The position numbers and the translations under genes were made by a program. 64,000 bases of DNA from Flaveria trinervia (taxonomy: Eukaryota > Streptophyta > Magnoliopsida > Asterales > Asteraceae). Positions within the stretch are counted from its first letter, which is position 1, and each line of letters opens with the position of its first letter. The notes below the pieces were generated by a model that saw nothing but the letters and a program-made list of their open reading frames with translations, was not told where the DNA came from and did no database searches. This document shows positions 43,239-55,584 of the stretch, in pieces. The stretch covers positions 75,945,533-76,009,532 of the forward strand of contig CM046444.1 of assembly GCA_025506515.1 (NCBI GenBank), in the 5' to 3' direction.

Positions 43239-46200
43239 ATGGCCAACCTTGCTCATAGAAATGATCCCAACTTTACCACGCACCTACACAGACAACACAA
43301 TCAAGTTGCTCTGTTACGCTCTGAGAAAAATCCTCATTTCTGAGAAGTTTGCCATTTCTTATCTCTGCCCAACTACTTCACCTCCCTAACCATTGATCCT
43401 CCACTCTATGAGGACCAGTTGCTTGAATTCTAGAAGACCTGCCTAGAGGTCATTATGGATGGGGAGAAGGCACTGTCTGCCACAGTGTAGGGGAGAACAA
43501 TCTTCTTCACTCCGGCCATCATCAACCGACATCTTCAGCTTGATGTTGAAGAAGGTGAGGTGTTCTTCCAAAAGGAAGCTGTCAATCATTCCTTTGAGCA
43601 GATAGGGTATGAGGGACACTTCTCTGTAAAGACCTTCAGGAAAGGGAAGGTCTTATCCCAATGGAGATTCCTACTCCATGTGGTCATCCACAACTTATCC
43701 AACAAGCATGGTGGATGGGACCAGATTCCTGAAGATCTCTCCTTCATAGTCCATGGAATGGTTCAAGGGGTCAAATTCAGGTACTCTCAGTTTTTTATAC
43801 AAATTTACTTGCAAATTTAGACTCCTTAGAATATTACATGTTTCCTAGATATGTTGAGTACATTCTTAACTGTGAATTGGGCTCACAGTTAAGGGAAACA
43901 GGTAACATTCTTAAATTGGCACAGATGAAGCCGACATCTTTAAAATACTGAGAAAGTCCACTGTTGGATTCTATGGGGTAGAAACAGCCCTAGTCCCAAA
44001 AATGTTAGAGCTCATTACTCAAGGTGAAAACCTAGCAGCACAAGCTAGTGTTGAACCCACACCTACTACTTCCCAACCACCCACACAGCCTCAAAACTCC
44101 ATCACCTACCAAAGAAAATCCAAACGAACCCCTGCTCAGACTACTCAGTCTGTGGAGGCCCCCATACGCTCAACCATACAAGAAGAAGTGGACACTGGAG
44201 CTCCCACTCTCCTGAGGAGCAGACCACTCCCATCTCTTCAAGAATCAGTGCCGAGGTTCCTCATGCTCAGCCTAATGAGCTCATTAGCCCTACTGCCTTA
44301 AGCCATCACTCTGAGTCTCAACACTCAAGTGATCACCTTCAGGGGACAGTTACCATCCCTAGCCTATAGATCTAACCAACCATTCCCAACCTTGAGTTCT
44401 ATACTGATGAAGATATAGGTTTCAGTGAGTATAATGAATCTCTCTTCTTTCCCTCTACTCAAAGAGAGATGAGTACTCATTAGTCTCCTACATCTATCCC
44501 ACATCAGTCACCTACAACTGAGGTGGACACTCCTGAACCTGTTCAGGATGTCCATATGGAAGAGGCTCTCACTTATGAAAGTGATTACATCATTAAGACC
44601 TCAACCATGGCAACTCAGCCCACTGATATCTCAACTGAGACTGCCAGTGAGCAGAGGAAATCCATTAGCCAAGAACTTAGAACTGGTCATGAGAGAAAGG
44701 ACTCTGGTCCAATCTTCTCCACTCCCAGTGATTCTTCTGATGAAGATGAGGGGGATCTGAGACTAAAAGTGCAAAAACTGTTTAAAACAAGCACTTACCT
44801 AGTCTCAAAGGTCAGTCACCTTGAATCTCAGGTGACTAACTTACAAAACAGGATCAATGATCAGCAACTTGAGATTTCATATCTTAAGGAAAAACTAACT
44901 GGGAGACCCTTAAGAAGAGCTCATCTAGGAACACAAGAACCTGTGGATGTGATTGACCTATCCTCCAGCTCACCTATGCAAGTGGGTGATGCTACCAAAA
45001 AGGGAGAGATTGTCATTACACCCACATAACCTGGGAGTTCCTCTGAGAGAATGGACATTATGGACTCACCATCCTCACTTGCAACTGTGCATTCTCAACA
45101 ACCTCCTCTTGTTCACATTGATGTGGACTACACATACTCCTTCATACAGAGTCTTTTTGAGGATGAGATACCAAGGGCTATGTCACCTTCACCATCCTTT
45201 AATCACATTATTGGGTGGAGGTATGAAAAGAACAGGAAGGCCCTCATCATCATAAGAGTTCAAGGACAACAAGAAGTCTTTCATTTTCAGAACTTGGACT
45301 ACTATGAAGGTCCGAATCTAGTAAACATGCCACTTGTCATTCCAAGCCAATCAAGACAAGCTGACAGACTGGCTAAAAGAATCCAAGACAGGATCATTGT
45401 AGTGTTCAGTCTAAGAAGGAGACTAAGGCAATCAGGTAATGTCATCGGTCAACTGGATGTTGAGGCAGACCCTAAGATTAGCTTCATAGGGGAAACCTTG
45501 ACTGAAGGCCCAGTGACAGAACCTGAGGGCCCTGGCTCATCATCAATTGCTGCGGAGATCCATATTCCTTCTGAGACACCTGCTAGTGAAGGTGCTTCTC
45601 AACCTCTCTCTAGCCTAAGCTCAGATGCTGCAATGAGCAATGAAGGCCAAAGCTCTCTCAACCCTGAGTCACAAGGTCTGTGAGTGACAAAAGGAAAAGA
45701 AAGATGACATCTGAGGAGATTGAGCAGGAGGAGAGAGAGGAAAAGGAGGCTAAGGGGAGAAAGTTCCTCTACTGAGTCTTCAAGACTCATGGAGTCTGCA
45801 ATCAGGGCTGCCACTAGACCAGATACTCAGAATGATGAGTTAAGGGCATTCATGATTAACTATCTGCAGATTAGGAACAATGACATAGATAGTGTCATTT
45901 CTCTCCCCTTGGATGAATTGAATGAGCTGGTTGATCTAGAAAGGTCAAGAACGAAGAAGGAGGCAGAAGATGCAGAACTCCTACTACAAGTCAAAGAAGA
46001 GAGAAAAAGAAAACGACTGTACAAAGGTATGCCTACCCTCTCACCAGTTCAAGAAAGTCTTGAACAAGAGGATGTGGTTCAACAAGAACCTCAGGTAGAC
46101 AAGGAAGAAGACAGAATCAAGATGATTAACTACCTGAGTGGCACATGCCTCTATCATGCATACGCACTCCTTCCCTTACCTTATGACTATATTGAGTTTG

Positions 46201-46550
46201 AGTACTTAAAGCAACTTGAGCTTGAGTTAGTCAAGGAAAGAAAGACAACAAAGAAGAAGCTGAAGGGAGAAGCTGCAAAATCAAGAGCCATCATCCAAAG
46301 AGCATGAAGAAGCCTGCTGATAGGCAGAGGATGATGAGCTTCTTGAAGTTGTATGGATTCTCCAGAAGGAGACTTGGACCCATGTCTCTATCCACTATGG
46401 ATGAGCATATCAGGGTAATCAAGCAGAAGATTAAGAGTGGATAGCTCACTGATTTATACTCCACTCCAAGTCAGGCCCCACCTGAAGTGGAGGTTAAGGT
46501 TGAACAACCAGACACAACACAACTCGGACCTCCTGCTAATGCTCAACAAG
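43239..46550 (+). pseudogene. Third ORF (post-pol) of copia D, truncated
   Basis: ATG at 43239, colinear with the copia B third ORF. The N-terminal domain has stops near 43341, 43432 and 43488. Readable blocks are FEQIGYEGHFSVKTFRKGKV, GGWDQIPEDLSF, the coiled coil SHLESQVTNLQNRINDQQLE (about 44815), LRRRLRQSGNVIGQLDVEAD (about 45410-45470) and the repeated motif INYLQIRNNDIDSVISLPLD (about 45858-45917). The copy is cut at about 46550 by the junction with copia E. It confirms that the ORF is a conserved part of the family. Confidence 0.78.
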
Positions 46551-47600
46551 GTTTATTTAGATTATGGGCCGCGGAGAGCAAAACAAAACCCCAAAATGAT
46601 AGAGGTAATGTGCTTCTAGCCATCATTGATCCGACCATATCCAATAAGGTTTGATTCCTCCTCTCAGACACACCATTATGTTGTGGTGTTCCAGGTGGAG
46701 TGAGTTGCGAGACAATCCCACAACTCCTAAGATGATCTTGAAAAGCATCACTTAGGTATTCACCTCCTCTATCGGTGCGGAGAACTTTAATCGACTTGTT
46801 GAGTTGATCTTGTACTTCTTTTTGAAAGATCTTGAACATTTCAAAACCTTCATCTTTATTTCTTAATAGGTACACATACCCATAGCGACTATAATCGCCG
46901 GTAAAGGTAACGAAGTATCTTTCAGCATTCCTAGTCATTGGCTTAAAAGGACCATATACATCCGAATGTATGATTCCTAACAAATCTTTTGCCCTTTTGT
47001 TAGTCCCACTAAAGGGTGCCTTAGTCATTTTACCTTGTAAACAAGACTCACACACATCAAATGAATAACATTCACTTGTTTTTAAAAGACCATTCTTTTG
47101 TAGTGTTTGAATTTTTTTCTTGTTTATATGACCAAGACGACAATGCCAAAGGTAAGAGTCACTCAAATCCGATTTAAGTTTCTTGGTACTAGTTTGGTAC
47201 AACAAGCTATCATTCAATGTGATTTCACGAACTAATTCATAAATACCATTGACGGGAATAGCTTTAAAGTAAAACATGTCATTCAAAGCAACATGAATTT
47301 CATTTCCAATAAATGATAATACATATCCAAACTAGGAGCATACAAAACATTATACAAAATTACTTCCAAACCATTTGGAAGTTTCAAGATGTAGTCACCA
47401 CGGGCTTCAACTTGAACTTTTGCCCCATTGCCAATGTAGAGGCTAACATCCCCTTTCTTGAAGTCACTACTTCTTTTGAACCCATGTAACAAATTGCAAA
47501 TGTGAGTTCCACATTCGGTATCCAATACCCATGTGTTAGAGGATATTAAGTTTAAATCAATATGGATCATGTATGTTGTACCTGAGGTCTGCCCGGCATC
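46551..47600 (-). pseudogene. Copia E pol: protease and integrase, truncated
   Basis: The protease reads NTWVLDTECGTHICN at about 47535-47490; the usual Asp-Thr-Gly of this family is Asp-Thr-Glu, so the enzyme would be dead. Then come DYILKLPNGLEVILYNVLYA, a frameshift near 47285, and pre-integrase LWHCRLGHINKKKIQTLQKN and CESCLQGKMTKAPF. The integrase core is GDYSRYGYVYL, RTDRGGEYLSD and PQHNGVSERRNQTLLDMV, so the D, D and E positions are present. The frame ends at AAHNLNK where copia D sequence begins. Confidence 0.85.
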
Positions 47601-48479
47601 CCTCTTTGCTTTCAAGTCTTGGAGATGGACGGGACAATTCCTTGCCCAATGTCCAATCTCCCCACACTTGAAGCATGGGTCATTCGAAGCAACCTTTTGC
47701 TTTTTTCTCCGGTGCTTTGGGTGGCACCCTTGCCACCCCTTTCCCCTTACCCGACATGGGTCCCTTACCCTTGGAAATTCTTGCTTTGGGCGCGGAATGA
47801 CGCCTTTTCTTGTTCCCACCTTCGTTGATGGTGTGAACGGGTAAAACCCTTTTACCCATGGCCGCCTTGGCCGTTTTAAGCATAGAGTGAAGCTCACCAA
47901 TGCTCTTGTCCCATGCATTCGAGTTGTAATTCAACATGAATGTCTCGAATCTTTTGGTAACGCCATTAAGGATCAAATCCGTGGCCAATTCCTTCGAGAC
48001 GAGACAATTAAGCCTCTCGAGGCGATCAATGTGACTTTTCATCTTAAGCACATAAGATGAAATAGATTGGTTGTCATCCATACGCCATGCATGAAGCGCT
48101 TGAACCGTTTCAAAGCGTGCAACCCTTGCTTGCTGTTGGAACGTTTCCTTCAGCTGGGTTATCATGTCATAGGCTCCTTGATTTTCATATTTCTTTTGGA
48201 GATCTGGAGTCATGCTTGCCAACATGAGGCAAGACACTTGGACCGAGTCCTCAGTTAATTTTAACCAATCGTTAAAGGCCTCCTCATCATCCTCTCTAGG
48301 TTGATCGGGATAGGGTCGTCTAAAACATACGCACGTTTTTCTTGCTTGAGAATGATTCTCAAGTTTCGAAAGTAATCAATAAAATTGTTATGGTTTAGAC
48401 GTTCCTTTTGGAGAATCGCTCTTAAAGATTGGGCGGACGCGGATGAATTTTCATTGTTATCATGGTTATTGGAGGCCAT
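47601..48479 (-). pseudogene. Copia E gag
   Basis: ATG at 48479 (MASNNHDNNENSSASAQSLR). A capsid region follows: NFIDYFRNLRIILKQEKRAY, then a frameshift near 48262 and LKETFQQQARVARFETVQAL, MKSHIDRLERLNCLVSKELA, LHSMLKTAKAAMGKR. A basic linker and one zinc knuckle CFKCGEIGHWARNC (about 47672-47631) end it. It is the short single-knuckle gag common among copia elements, in contrast to A-D. Confidence 0.85.
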
Positions 48480-49881
48480 CTACAAAATTTAACAAAGATC
48501 AATTTTAGTATTTTCGATATTGTTATTTTAATAATAAATACCTTTTATGGCCATTTTATATTAAAATCTAGAATCCAACATTACTTTTAAATTGTGGTTA
48601 GGTGACCTTTATCCCACGATTTAAATTAATAAGGTGGTCAATGATTGACGATTGCAACCATTTGAAACTTCTAGAGATATGGGATCGACTTGAAACATCA
48701 TATGTAAAGTCGGCATGTTAATCCCATCAACACCATTTGGAAACCACATCGTAGGTGATCCATTTGACATGGTTTGCAAATCAAGACACCCTACTTACAT
48801 CCACGTGTGACTTTGCCAAAATAAGTGGTTAGGTAACCTTTATCCCAAAAATAAGGCATTCTCACCTCAAATCACAACTTCCCTCAAAATGGTTAGGTGA
48901 CCTTTATCCCACTAAGAGTTCCCAAGTGACTCAAGTGTTGTGTAAAATGACGGTGTTGATCTTGTTTTAAAATATTTAGAGATTTCATAATTTTAGTTTA
49001 GAAAACTCTTAGTACTTGTATTTGCATGCTTTCAAATATAAGATACCCTATGGTACGTTGATTAAAACTTATTTTAATCTTTAGAATCATTAAATCATTT
49101 TAATTACCTTTTATTACCTTTTAATGATTAAGAACCATTTAATTAGTTTGTTAAGATCATAGAAAGGTTGGTTAAAACAAATATCACATACATGCCATCA
49201 GCCACAATAATATAAACAAAACAACATAGCATATGTGCATAACCATAGCATCTAAAGTGGTTCACACTTGTTTGCCATCACAAGTGTGGTCCATAGGCAT
49301 TCCTAAGAGTCATAACAAAACACATAGAAAGCTTCAAAAAGCCTCCCGCTTGAAACCACATCCAAAACGCTCCATGTTTCTATTATGTTTTTCCTTTGTG
49401 CTTCCAACGCATACGTCCTCATATTACAAGATATAAAGTCCTAATACAAGATATCTAGTAAAATGAAAATGCACCTAATCTATTTACTACAACCCAATAA
49501 TAAATAAATTACATTTTAAACAAAGCACAAATAAATAAATATACAACCCCATTGAATACACAAATACAACCATTGCAATCATCCAAACAACACAAGGCCA
49601 AAGGCTAGGTTATGCACCAATATAAACATTCATCATATCATCCAAAAAAAATGAATCCCCTCTAAAACCCACGAAATTTCAGCCAACATAAACTGAAATT
49701 TCAGGTTTTAAACATTGTCCAAACAACATACATATCTTACAAGGTTTAATCACAAGCATGTGTAACATAACCTTGAAAGTTTGGGATTCAACATATAGGA
49801 ATATTGCAGCCCTTAAAATGTTTATAAAGTCGCATAAAAACAATTTTAAAGGACAAGAATAAGCAAGCTATCCACATAACC
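48480..49881 (-). other. Copia E leader with a thrice-repeated 21-nt word
   Basis: 1.4 kb of untranslated leader between PBS and gag, unusually long. The plus-strand word GGTTAGGTGACCTTTATCCCA occurs near 48598 and 48888 and as GGTTAGGTAACCTTTATCCCA near 48828. No gene is supported; a frame at 49233-49436 has no recognisable feature. Confidence 0.6.
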
Positions 49882-49896
49882 GGCTCTAGATGCCAA
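49882..49896 (-). promoter_or_regulatory. Probable primer binding site of copia E
   Basis: On the minus strand TTGGCATCTAGAGCC lies about 10 bases inside the LTR end CTAACA. It resembles the iMet-type PBS but differs at several positions. The primer tRNA is uncertain. Confidence 0.55.
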
Positions 49897-49905
49897 TGTT
49901 GAGTT

Positions 49906-50497
49906 TGTTAGAACATAAAATCAATGTTTAACCTTTTAAACTTTCAGAAAAACGCAGCGGAAATGATTTTGAAACATAATTATAAAGCTGAAATTTCATG
50001 TTCTTATGGTGACATATATATGTATAAAACCAACCCAAAATCAAGGATCATTATATGTGAATAACCAATCTATGAAGCATATGTAAATGTACATAAAATC
50101 ACAGCTACAATGAGCTGTGAAAAAAACTACTTTTCAACATCTTGATAGTCGACCAGAAGGGAAGATAGATGCTCAAAACTCGGCCAAGGCTCCAAGGAAA
50201 GGACCCCTCAAGCTTGTATACCCCAAGCAAACTTGCAAACACCTCTTCTTGCTAGGGAGTTGAACACCAAAATGACTCCAATACCTCTCCAAAGACTGCT
50301 GGAACTCAAGAGTTTTGAGCGAGAGATTGGAGCTTCTAACTTGTGTTTTGCATGTGTGAAAGAGATAGATGTCTTGAGTGTTGGACTAGTAGTAAAAGTT
50401 GTAGTTTACAAGAAAGTAAAAAGACCTCTCATAGGAGAGGGGGGCGGCCGAAAATGGTCTCCAAATAAAAGTTTTCCCCCCAAAACCTAATCAAACA
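49906..50497 (-). repeat. 5' LTR of copia E
   Basis: 592 bp, minus strand TGTTTGATTAGG to GTTCTAACA, with ATTTCCGCTGCG near its end. Borders were set from the TG...CA ends and the PBS; there is no partner LTR. Confidence 0.75.
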
Positions 50498-50504
50498 ATT
50501 TTTA

Positions 50505-51292
50505 TGTTGGACCAAAAGAACCAATGCGCCAGATCAGAAAAACCTTTAAGTCCCACAAGACATCACAACAACTACTGAAGACTTCATCAGCTGTTTGACA
50601 AAGTCTGAAGATCAACAGCTGAAGACTAAAGTACTGAAGACTTCAACAGCTGAAGACCAAAGTCTGAAGATCAACAGCTGAAGACTAAAGTACTAAAGAT
50701 CAACGGCTAAAGTACAAAGACTGAAGACAACATCTGAAGACATCAGCTGATGACAACAACTGAAGTTCAAGAAGTCCAAGTATTGAAGCCTTCAGAGTTT
50801 GTCAGAACAACTAAAGAAGCATTCTTCAATTGTTGTGATGGTTTCCTTTCAGTAGTTTTCTTTTCTATTTCAGTACTTATAAAACGACTAAAGAGCATGT
50901 TCTTCAGTCGTTGTTGTTTCAGTAGTTTTCTTTTCAGTAGTTGTAGTGATAGTTAACACTTGGTATTTTTGTAAGAAGATGTCAGTTGTTTGACATCTTT
51001 AGTAGTTGTGTTAACTTTCAGTAGTTAAATAACAGTTAGATGTCACTGTCAAGTGACATCAGCTGACGTCAGCTTCCCTTATAGAAGGAAAGATGATCTA
51101 ATTGTAACGGCGCGTAAGCTAGCCGAAGCGTGTATTGAATGAATATATTCCTTTTGGAAGAAATTCTCTCTCTATAACAAACACTGTTTCATTGATAAAT
51201 TTCATGTGTTCTTGTTTAAATTTGTTAATTCGTGGGCTCATTTCGCTGCAAATCCAATCTAATTGATCAAACTAGATGCTGAGATCCTAACA
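50505..51292 (+). repeat. 5' LTR of copia C
   Basis: 788 bp, sharing ends and much of the body with the copia A LTRs but lacking a regular 13-bp array; there the words CAGCTGAAGAC and AAAGTCTGAAGA are scattered. CAGTAGTT words lie on the U3 side, and CTTATAGAAGG near 51078 is the likely TATA region. Confidence 0.9.
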
Positions 51293-51294
51293 AA

Positions 51295-51307
51295 TGGTAT
51301 CAGAGCA
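51295..51307 (+). promoter_or_regulatory. Primer binding site of copia C (initiator tRNA-Met type)
   Basis: TGGTATCAGAGCA, two bases after the LTR end. Confidence 0.92.
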
Positions 51308-51502
51308 GGTTAATCATTGATCGATTTAACAATTGATCATTGAAACTGTTCTTTTGCTATCTACGTTTGATCGAATTAGCAAATTTGCAAGAATCGGTTA
51401 TAGGGATTGAGTTTCTGTTGCTTCTGCCCATTTTGTTTGAGGTTCTAAGTGGTTTTGAGCTAGATTTACTTTGTTTACCTTGAATTTGTCTGAATTTTGA
51501 AT

Positions 51503-54367
51503 ATGACTACTCCTTCTAATGACCCTCACAATACTGGTTCCTCAACCAAGCCTCCGATGCTGGTTAGGACTGAGTATAACATATGGCAACGAAGAATGCT
51601 CCATCACCTGTCTGTTAACAGTTCAGGTTGTTCGACGTCTGTGGTACATGGTCCACATAAGCCTATGGTGAACAATCCGGAAACCAACCAAATGGTACCG
51701 AAGAAGAAGGAACAATACTCAGATGAGGATTGAAAACTGTTTGAGATTGATGCTAAAGCTCATGGAATGCTGGCCATGGCGCTGCATAATGAAATCTATT
51801 CTGGGCTTATGCATCATGAAACTGCTCATGACCTTTGGAAGGCGCTGAATGAACAATTTGGTGGTACTATTGAGGTCTTAGCAAACAATAGGGAAATACT
51901 TGCCCAACAATATGAGACATTTTCTCATAGGAAGGGTGAGACTCTGACTCAACAGTTTGAGCGTTTTTCATGTTTGATCTCTGAGCTGAAAATGGTCAAA
52001 CATGAAGACACTAATAGCCAGATGAACCACAAATTCCTCATATCACTGCCTGAGAGATGGGACACATATACAATTGTCCTACGCTCTAATGCAAATCTGG
52101 ATAGCCTATCTCTCACCCTACTTCATGGGAAACTGCTTACATTTGAAGGAGAGATAGAGCAGAAAAGGAAACTGGCATCATCAGGAAAGCTCACTGAAGA
52201 CTTTGTACCAGGGAACACTGCCTTGGTCGGACATGAGTCAGAATATGCTGCATCAGAAAGTAATTATGATGTGCATATAGATTTCTCTTCAAACAGTTCT
52301 GATCATGCATTTGTGAGTGTTGATAGTCAGTCAGGCTGTAATAGTGACAATTTGTGCTTCATTATGGATGATTTGAGAGGTATAGCTGATGATGACTTAG
52401 AAGAGATGGATATTCTGAGCCAAATGGCCTTGATTAATATCAATCTCAGAAGTTCTACAAGAGAACTGGTAAGAAATTCCATGGACTCTCTGGCAAAACC
52501 AAAGTTGGTTTTAACTAGAGTAAGTTGAGGTGTCACAAGTGACACAGGCTTGGGCACTTTGCAAGAGAGTGTATATCATCTGGATCTAACTCCTCTGCAC
52601 CCTTTGTGACTTTTCCAAGTAATATTCAACAAAACAGATGGCAACATCCTGCTAGTTCTGGTCATCAATCACAACCTCTATCTCCTGCATATTTTGTCCC
52701 TCAGGGTCCAATGCCATATCCATATGCCTGCTATTACATGCCACAAACCAGTCAAGTTCAAGTACCCATTGCTCAACAACCACCTGCTCTTCCTGAGCCT
52801 CAACCTTCCCAATCTCATCAACAATCTCAACCTCAACAACACAGCTTTTTCACCCCAGGAGTTGTTGACTGGAGCAGTTTACCAGATGATATGTCTGGTC
52901 ATGAACAACTGTTTTCTGGTGCTGGTCAACATGGTGGTGACAATCCTTTTGGAAACCTTGTTCTTATGGCCCTGGAGTCTGCTGATACCTCATCCTCTAA
53001 TGCCTCCACACCATAGGTATCATAGGTATCCTCTGAGGCCAAAGCCAAGCTATGTTCTCAAACATGCATAGCCGCATTTGCATCTATTAGAGAAGCAAAT
53101 GTAGCTTTAATTAACAAGAACATTGAGCTAGAACAAATAATATCCAAAAGAAAAGCTGAATTTGAGTCTGTGCTTAATGATAAGAATGATGAGATTTACA
53201 AACTTAAATGCCAAATCACTGATGATAAGGCTTGGGAAGAGATACGTCTAGAGAAGTACACAGACCTCAAAGAAACACTTGCAGCTACCCAGGTAGAGTG
53301 TGATTGATGGGTACATTCCTGCAAGGGTTTTGAAAAGCTTCTCAGTAAGTAGTCTGCTTCCAATGTGAAGTTTGGCATTGGTTATAAGCACACTGCTCCT
53401 CCTACAGATTTTACTCCCAGAGCAGAGGTAGAATCTGATGGAGAAAGCAATAACCAATCCTTTTCAACATGTGATCTACTATCTGATACAACACCATCAG
53501 AGGTTGGAGTCAGCATTAATTCCTCCCAAAACCTATCAGTTGATGTTGATGGTTCAAATGCTGACACTCACATGATCAAAAGGTTGATCACTCTAGGTGG
53601 TATTTCACAAAGTACTGAAAGTACTAAAGAGCAAGTCATAACACCTGGAGAACAAACCCAAACTACTGCATGTACTAAAGGAAAGAAAACTGCTAGTAGA
53701 AAGGGTGGGAAAACTACTGAAGAAGATATCAAGAAAGCATGTACTGCAAGGAAGAAAACTGCTAGTACTGGTCGCAAACTGCTAAAGAATAATCTTCAGT
53801 AGTTTCATCTTCTTCAACAGATGATCAACTTAAGATGAAGAAAAAGCCATGTGAAATATGTGGCTTATTCAATCATCTTACTGATCAGTGCTGGTATAAA
53901 AGGGCTCCAAACTCAAACATAATGAGAACATTATAAAGAAAATGGATAAAATGAAAACTGAGTTTGAAACCAAGTTTGTACGAGCAACATCAAAACCTGT
54001 AACCCTAAAATCCAAAAAGAAATCCAAAAAGGAAGGGGTTAATCAGGCAACAGCTGAGGTTGCTCAAAGGGAGATGGTACAACATTGGAATCCATCAATC
54101 TCAAACACTAATGTGTCTTATGTGCTGAAGGCTTTATCACAGAATCAGACACAACTTGTTATGATGGTTCAACATCTATTGGGGAGAGTTAACCAATTAG
54201 ATGCTCCTGTGCTGAAACCACAGAAAAGAAAATCCATGCCAAAGGATTCTTCTTCTTCCCCATCTCCATCCCCTCAGGTTGTTCTTCATAGCAAATTTGT
54301 TAGTTTACCATCTGTTGATGTGAACAGACCCAAAACCAAAAAGGTTTGGGTCTCAAAAACTAACTAA
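51503..54367 (+). pseudogene. Copia C gag, very long, two zinc knuckles
   Basis: ATG at 51503 (MTTPSNDPHNTGSSTKPPML). An in-frame TGA lies at 51731. The capsid domain is intact after it (LWKALNEQFGG, QQYETFSHRKGETLTQQF, SLPERWDTYTIVL). A frameshift lies near 52445. The first knuckle at about 52530-52575 reads CHK-stop-HRLGHFAREC: the second Cys codon is TGA. A Gln/Pro-rich part and a helical part follow. The second knuckle CEICGLFNHLTDQC is at about 53850 in a shifted frame. Dyad words of the AACTACTGA type are scattered over 53610-53810. The frame ends KKVWVSKTN-TAA at 54365-54367. Confidence 0.85.
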
Positions 54368-54389
54368 TTTATTATGATTGTAGGGTTCT

Positions 54390-55584
54390 TCAGCATGCCA
54401 CAGTAGCATCTGATATGTTGATAGTGGAGGATCTATGCATATGACAGGGAACAACTCTCTTCTTCATGATTACTCTCAAGGAAAGAAGGGGTTTGTTTCT
54501 TTTGGCAATGATGCTAAGGGTTACATCATTGGCAAAGGCTTTGTCTCCAATGGGGAAATAAGGTTTGATGATGTTAACCATGTGGAGAATCTCAAGTACA
54601 ATCTCTTGAGTGTCAGTCAAATGTATGATAAAGGCCATGTTGCTCTTTTCACCAGTCAGAACTGCAGGATTCTGTCATCCAAAGTTCTGAGTTTGATTGA
54701 TAAGGTGTTGGATGATCACACTCTCTGAAGGCCAACAGGACAGGAAGAGTGTATGCCTTAGATCTTTCCAAGAAAATAGATCTCAAAGGCCATCCTTGCC
54801 TATTTTCGAAGGCTTCTCCTCAAGAATCTATTCTATGGCATTGAAGGCTGGGTCATGTGAATCTTAAAAACTTGAATCAGCTCATACATCTTGGTTTAGT
54901 AAGGGGATTGCCTATGAAGGAGTTCAGATGTGAAGACAACTGCACTGCTTGTTTGAAAGGAAAACAACACAAAGTCTCATTCCCTCCTATTGAAGAACCT
55001 AAGTCCATTGCCTGCTTGCAATTACTACACATGGATATCTTTGGTCCTGTGAGAGTAATGAGTATGGCAAAGAAGAATACTATCTGGTAATTGTGGATGA
55101 TTACTCTAGATTTGTCTGGAATTTCTTATTGCATTCAAAGGATGAGGCTGCTAAGACGATTATAAACTTTGTGTTGTGTGTTGAGAAGAAGTATTCCCTA
55201 TCTGTCAAGTGTATCAGAAGTGATAATGGAACAGAATTCAGAAACCATACACTTGATGATTTTTATCTCTCAAAGGGAATCAAGAGGCAGTTTAGTATCC
55301 CAAGGACTCCAGAACAAAATGGAGTAGTAGAGAGAAAGAACAGGACCCTATTTGAAGCTGCAAGGGCCATGTTGGCTGACTCTGGTTTGCCACTGACCTT
55401 TTGGGCTGAAGCTGTTAACACAGCTTGCTATGTGCACAATAGAGCCTTAGTAAATCAGAGGTTGATGAAGATTCCATATGAAGTTTTACATCATTTGGCT
55501 CCTCTAATTTCATTTTTCAGAGCCTTTGGGTGTCCTTGTTTCATTATCAACACAAAGGATTAACTCCACAAATTTGATCCTAAG
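54390..55584 (+). pseudogene. Copia C pol: protease and integrase core
   Basis: After the gag stop and an acceptor-like TGATTGTAG (AG at 54382-54383) the protease reads YVDSGGSMHMTG at about 54415, with a TGA just before it in place of the Trp codon of A. The pre-integrase region has LKNLNQLIHLGLVRG and CTACLKGKQHKVSFPP. The integrase core is open from 55093 to 55563 and holds MDDYSRFVW, SDNGTEFRNH and PEQNGVVERKNRT, the complete DDE set. A TAA at 55561-55563 ends it. Confidence 0.87.

Larger units (their letters stand above)
35496..46550 (+). mobile_element. Ty1/copia element D (B family), 3' end missing
   Basis: 5' LTR 35496-36270 (TGTTGCAACC...GATCCTGCA), PBS, gag, pol, spacer and most of the third ORF are colinear with copia B. 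The B-like sequence stops at about 46550, within the third ORF, where minus-strand copia E integrase begins. No 3' LTR or polypurine tract is present. It is inserted in the gag of copia F. It is much more decayed than B. Confidence 0.9.
46551..50497 (-). mobile_element. Ty1/copia element E, 5' half only
   Basis: On the minus strand: LTR (50497-49906), PBS, a 1.4-kb leader, gag, protease and integrase up to about 46551, where the sequence changes to copia D. RT, RNase H and 3' LTR are absent. The family differs from A-D: its gag and integrase have other sequences (DTECGTHICN, FKPMTRNAERYFVTF) and I see no dyad-word arrays. Confidence 0.85.
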
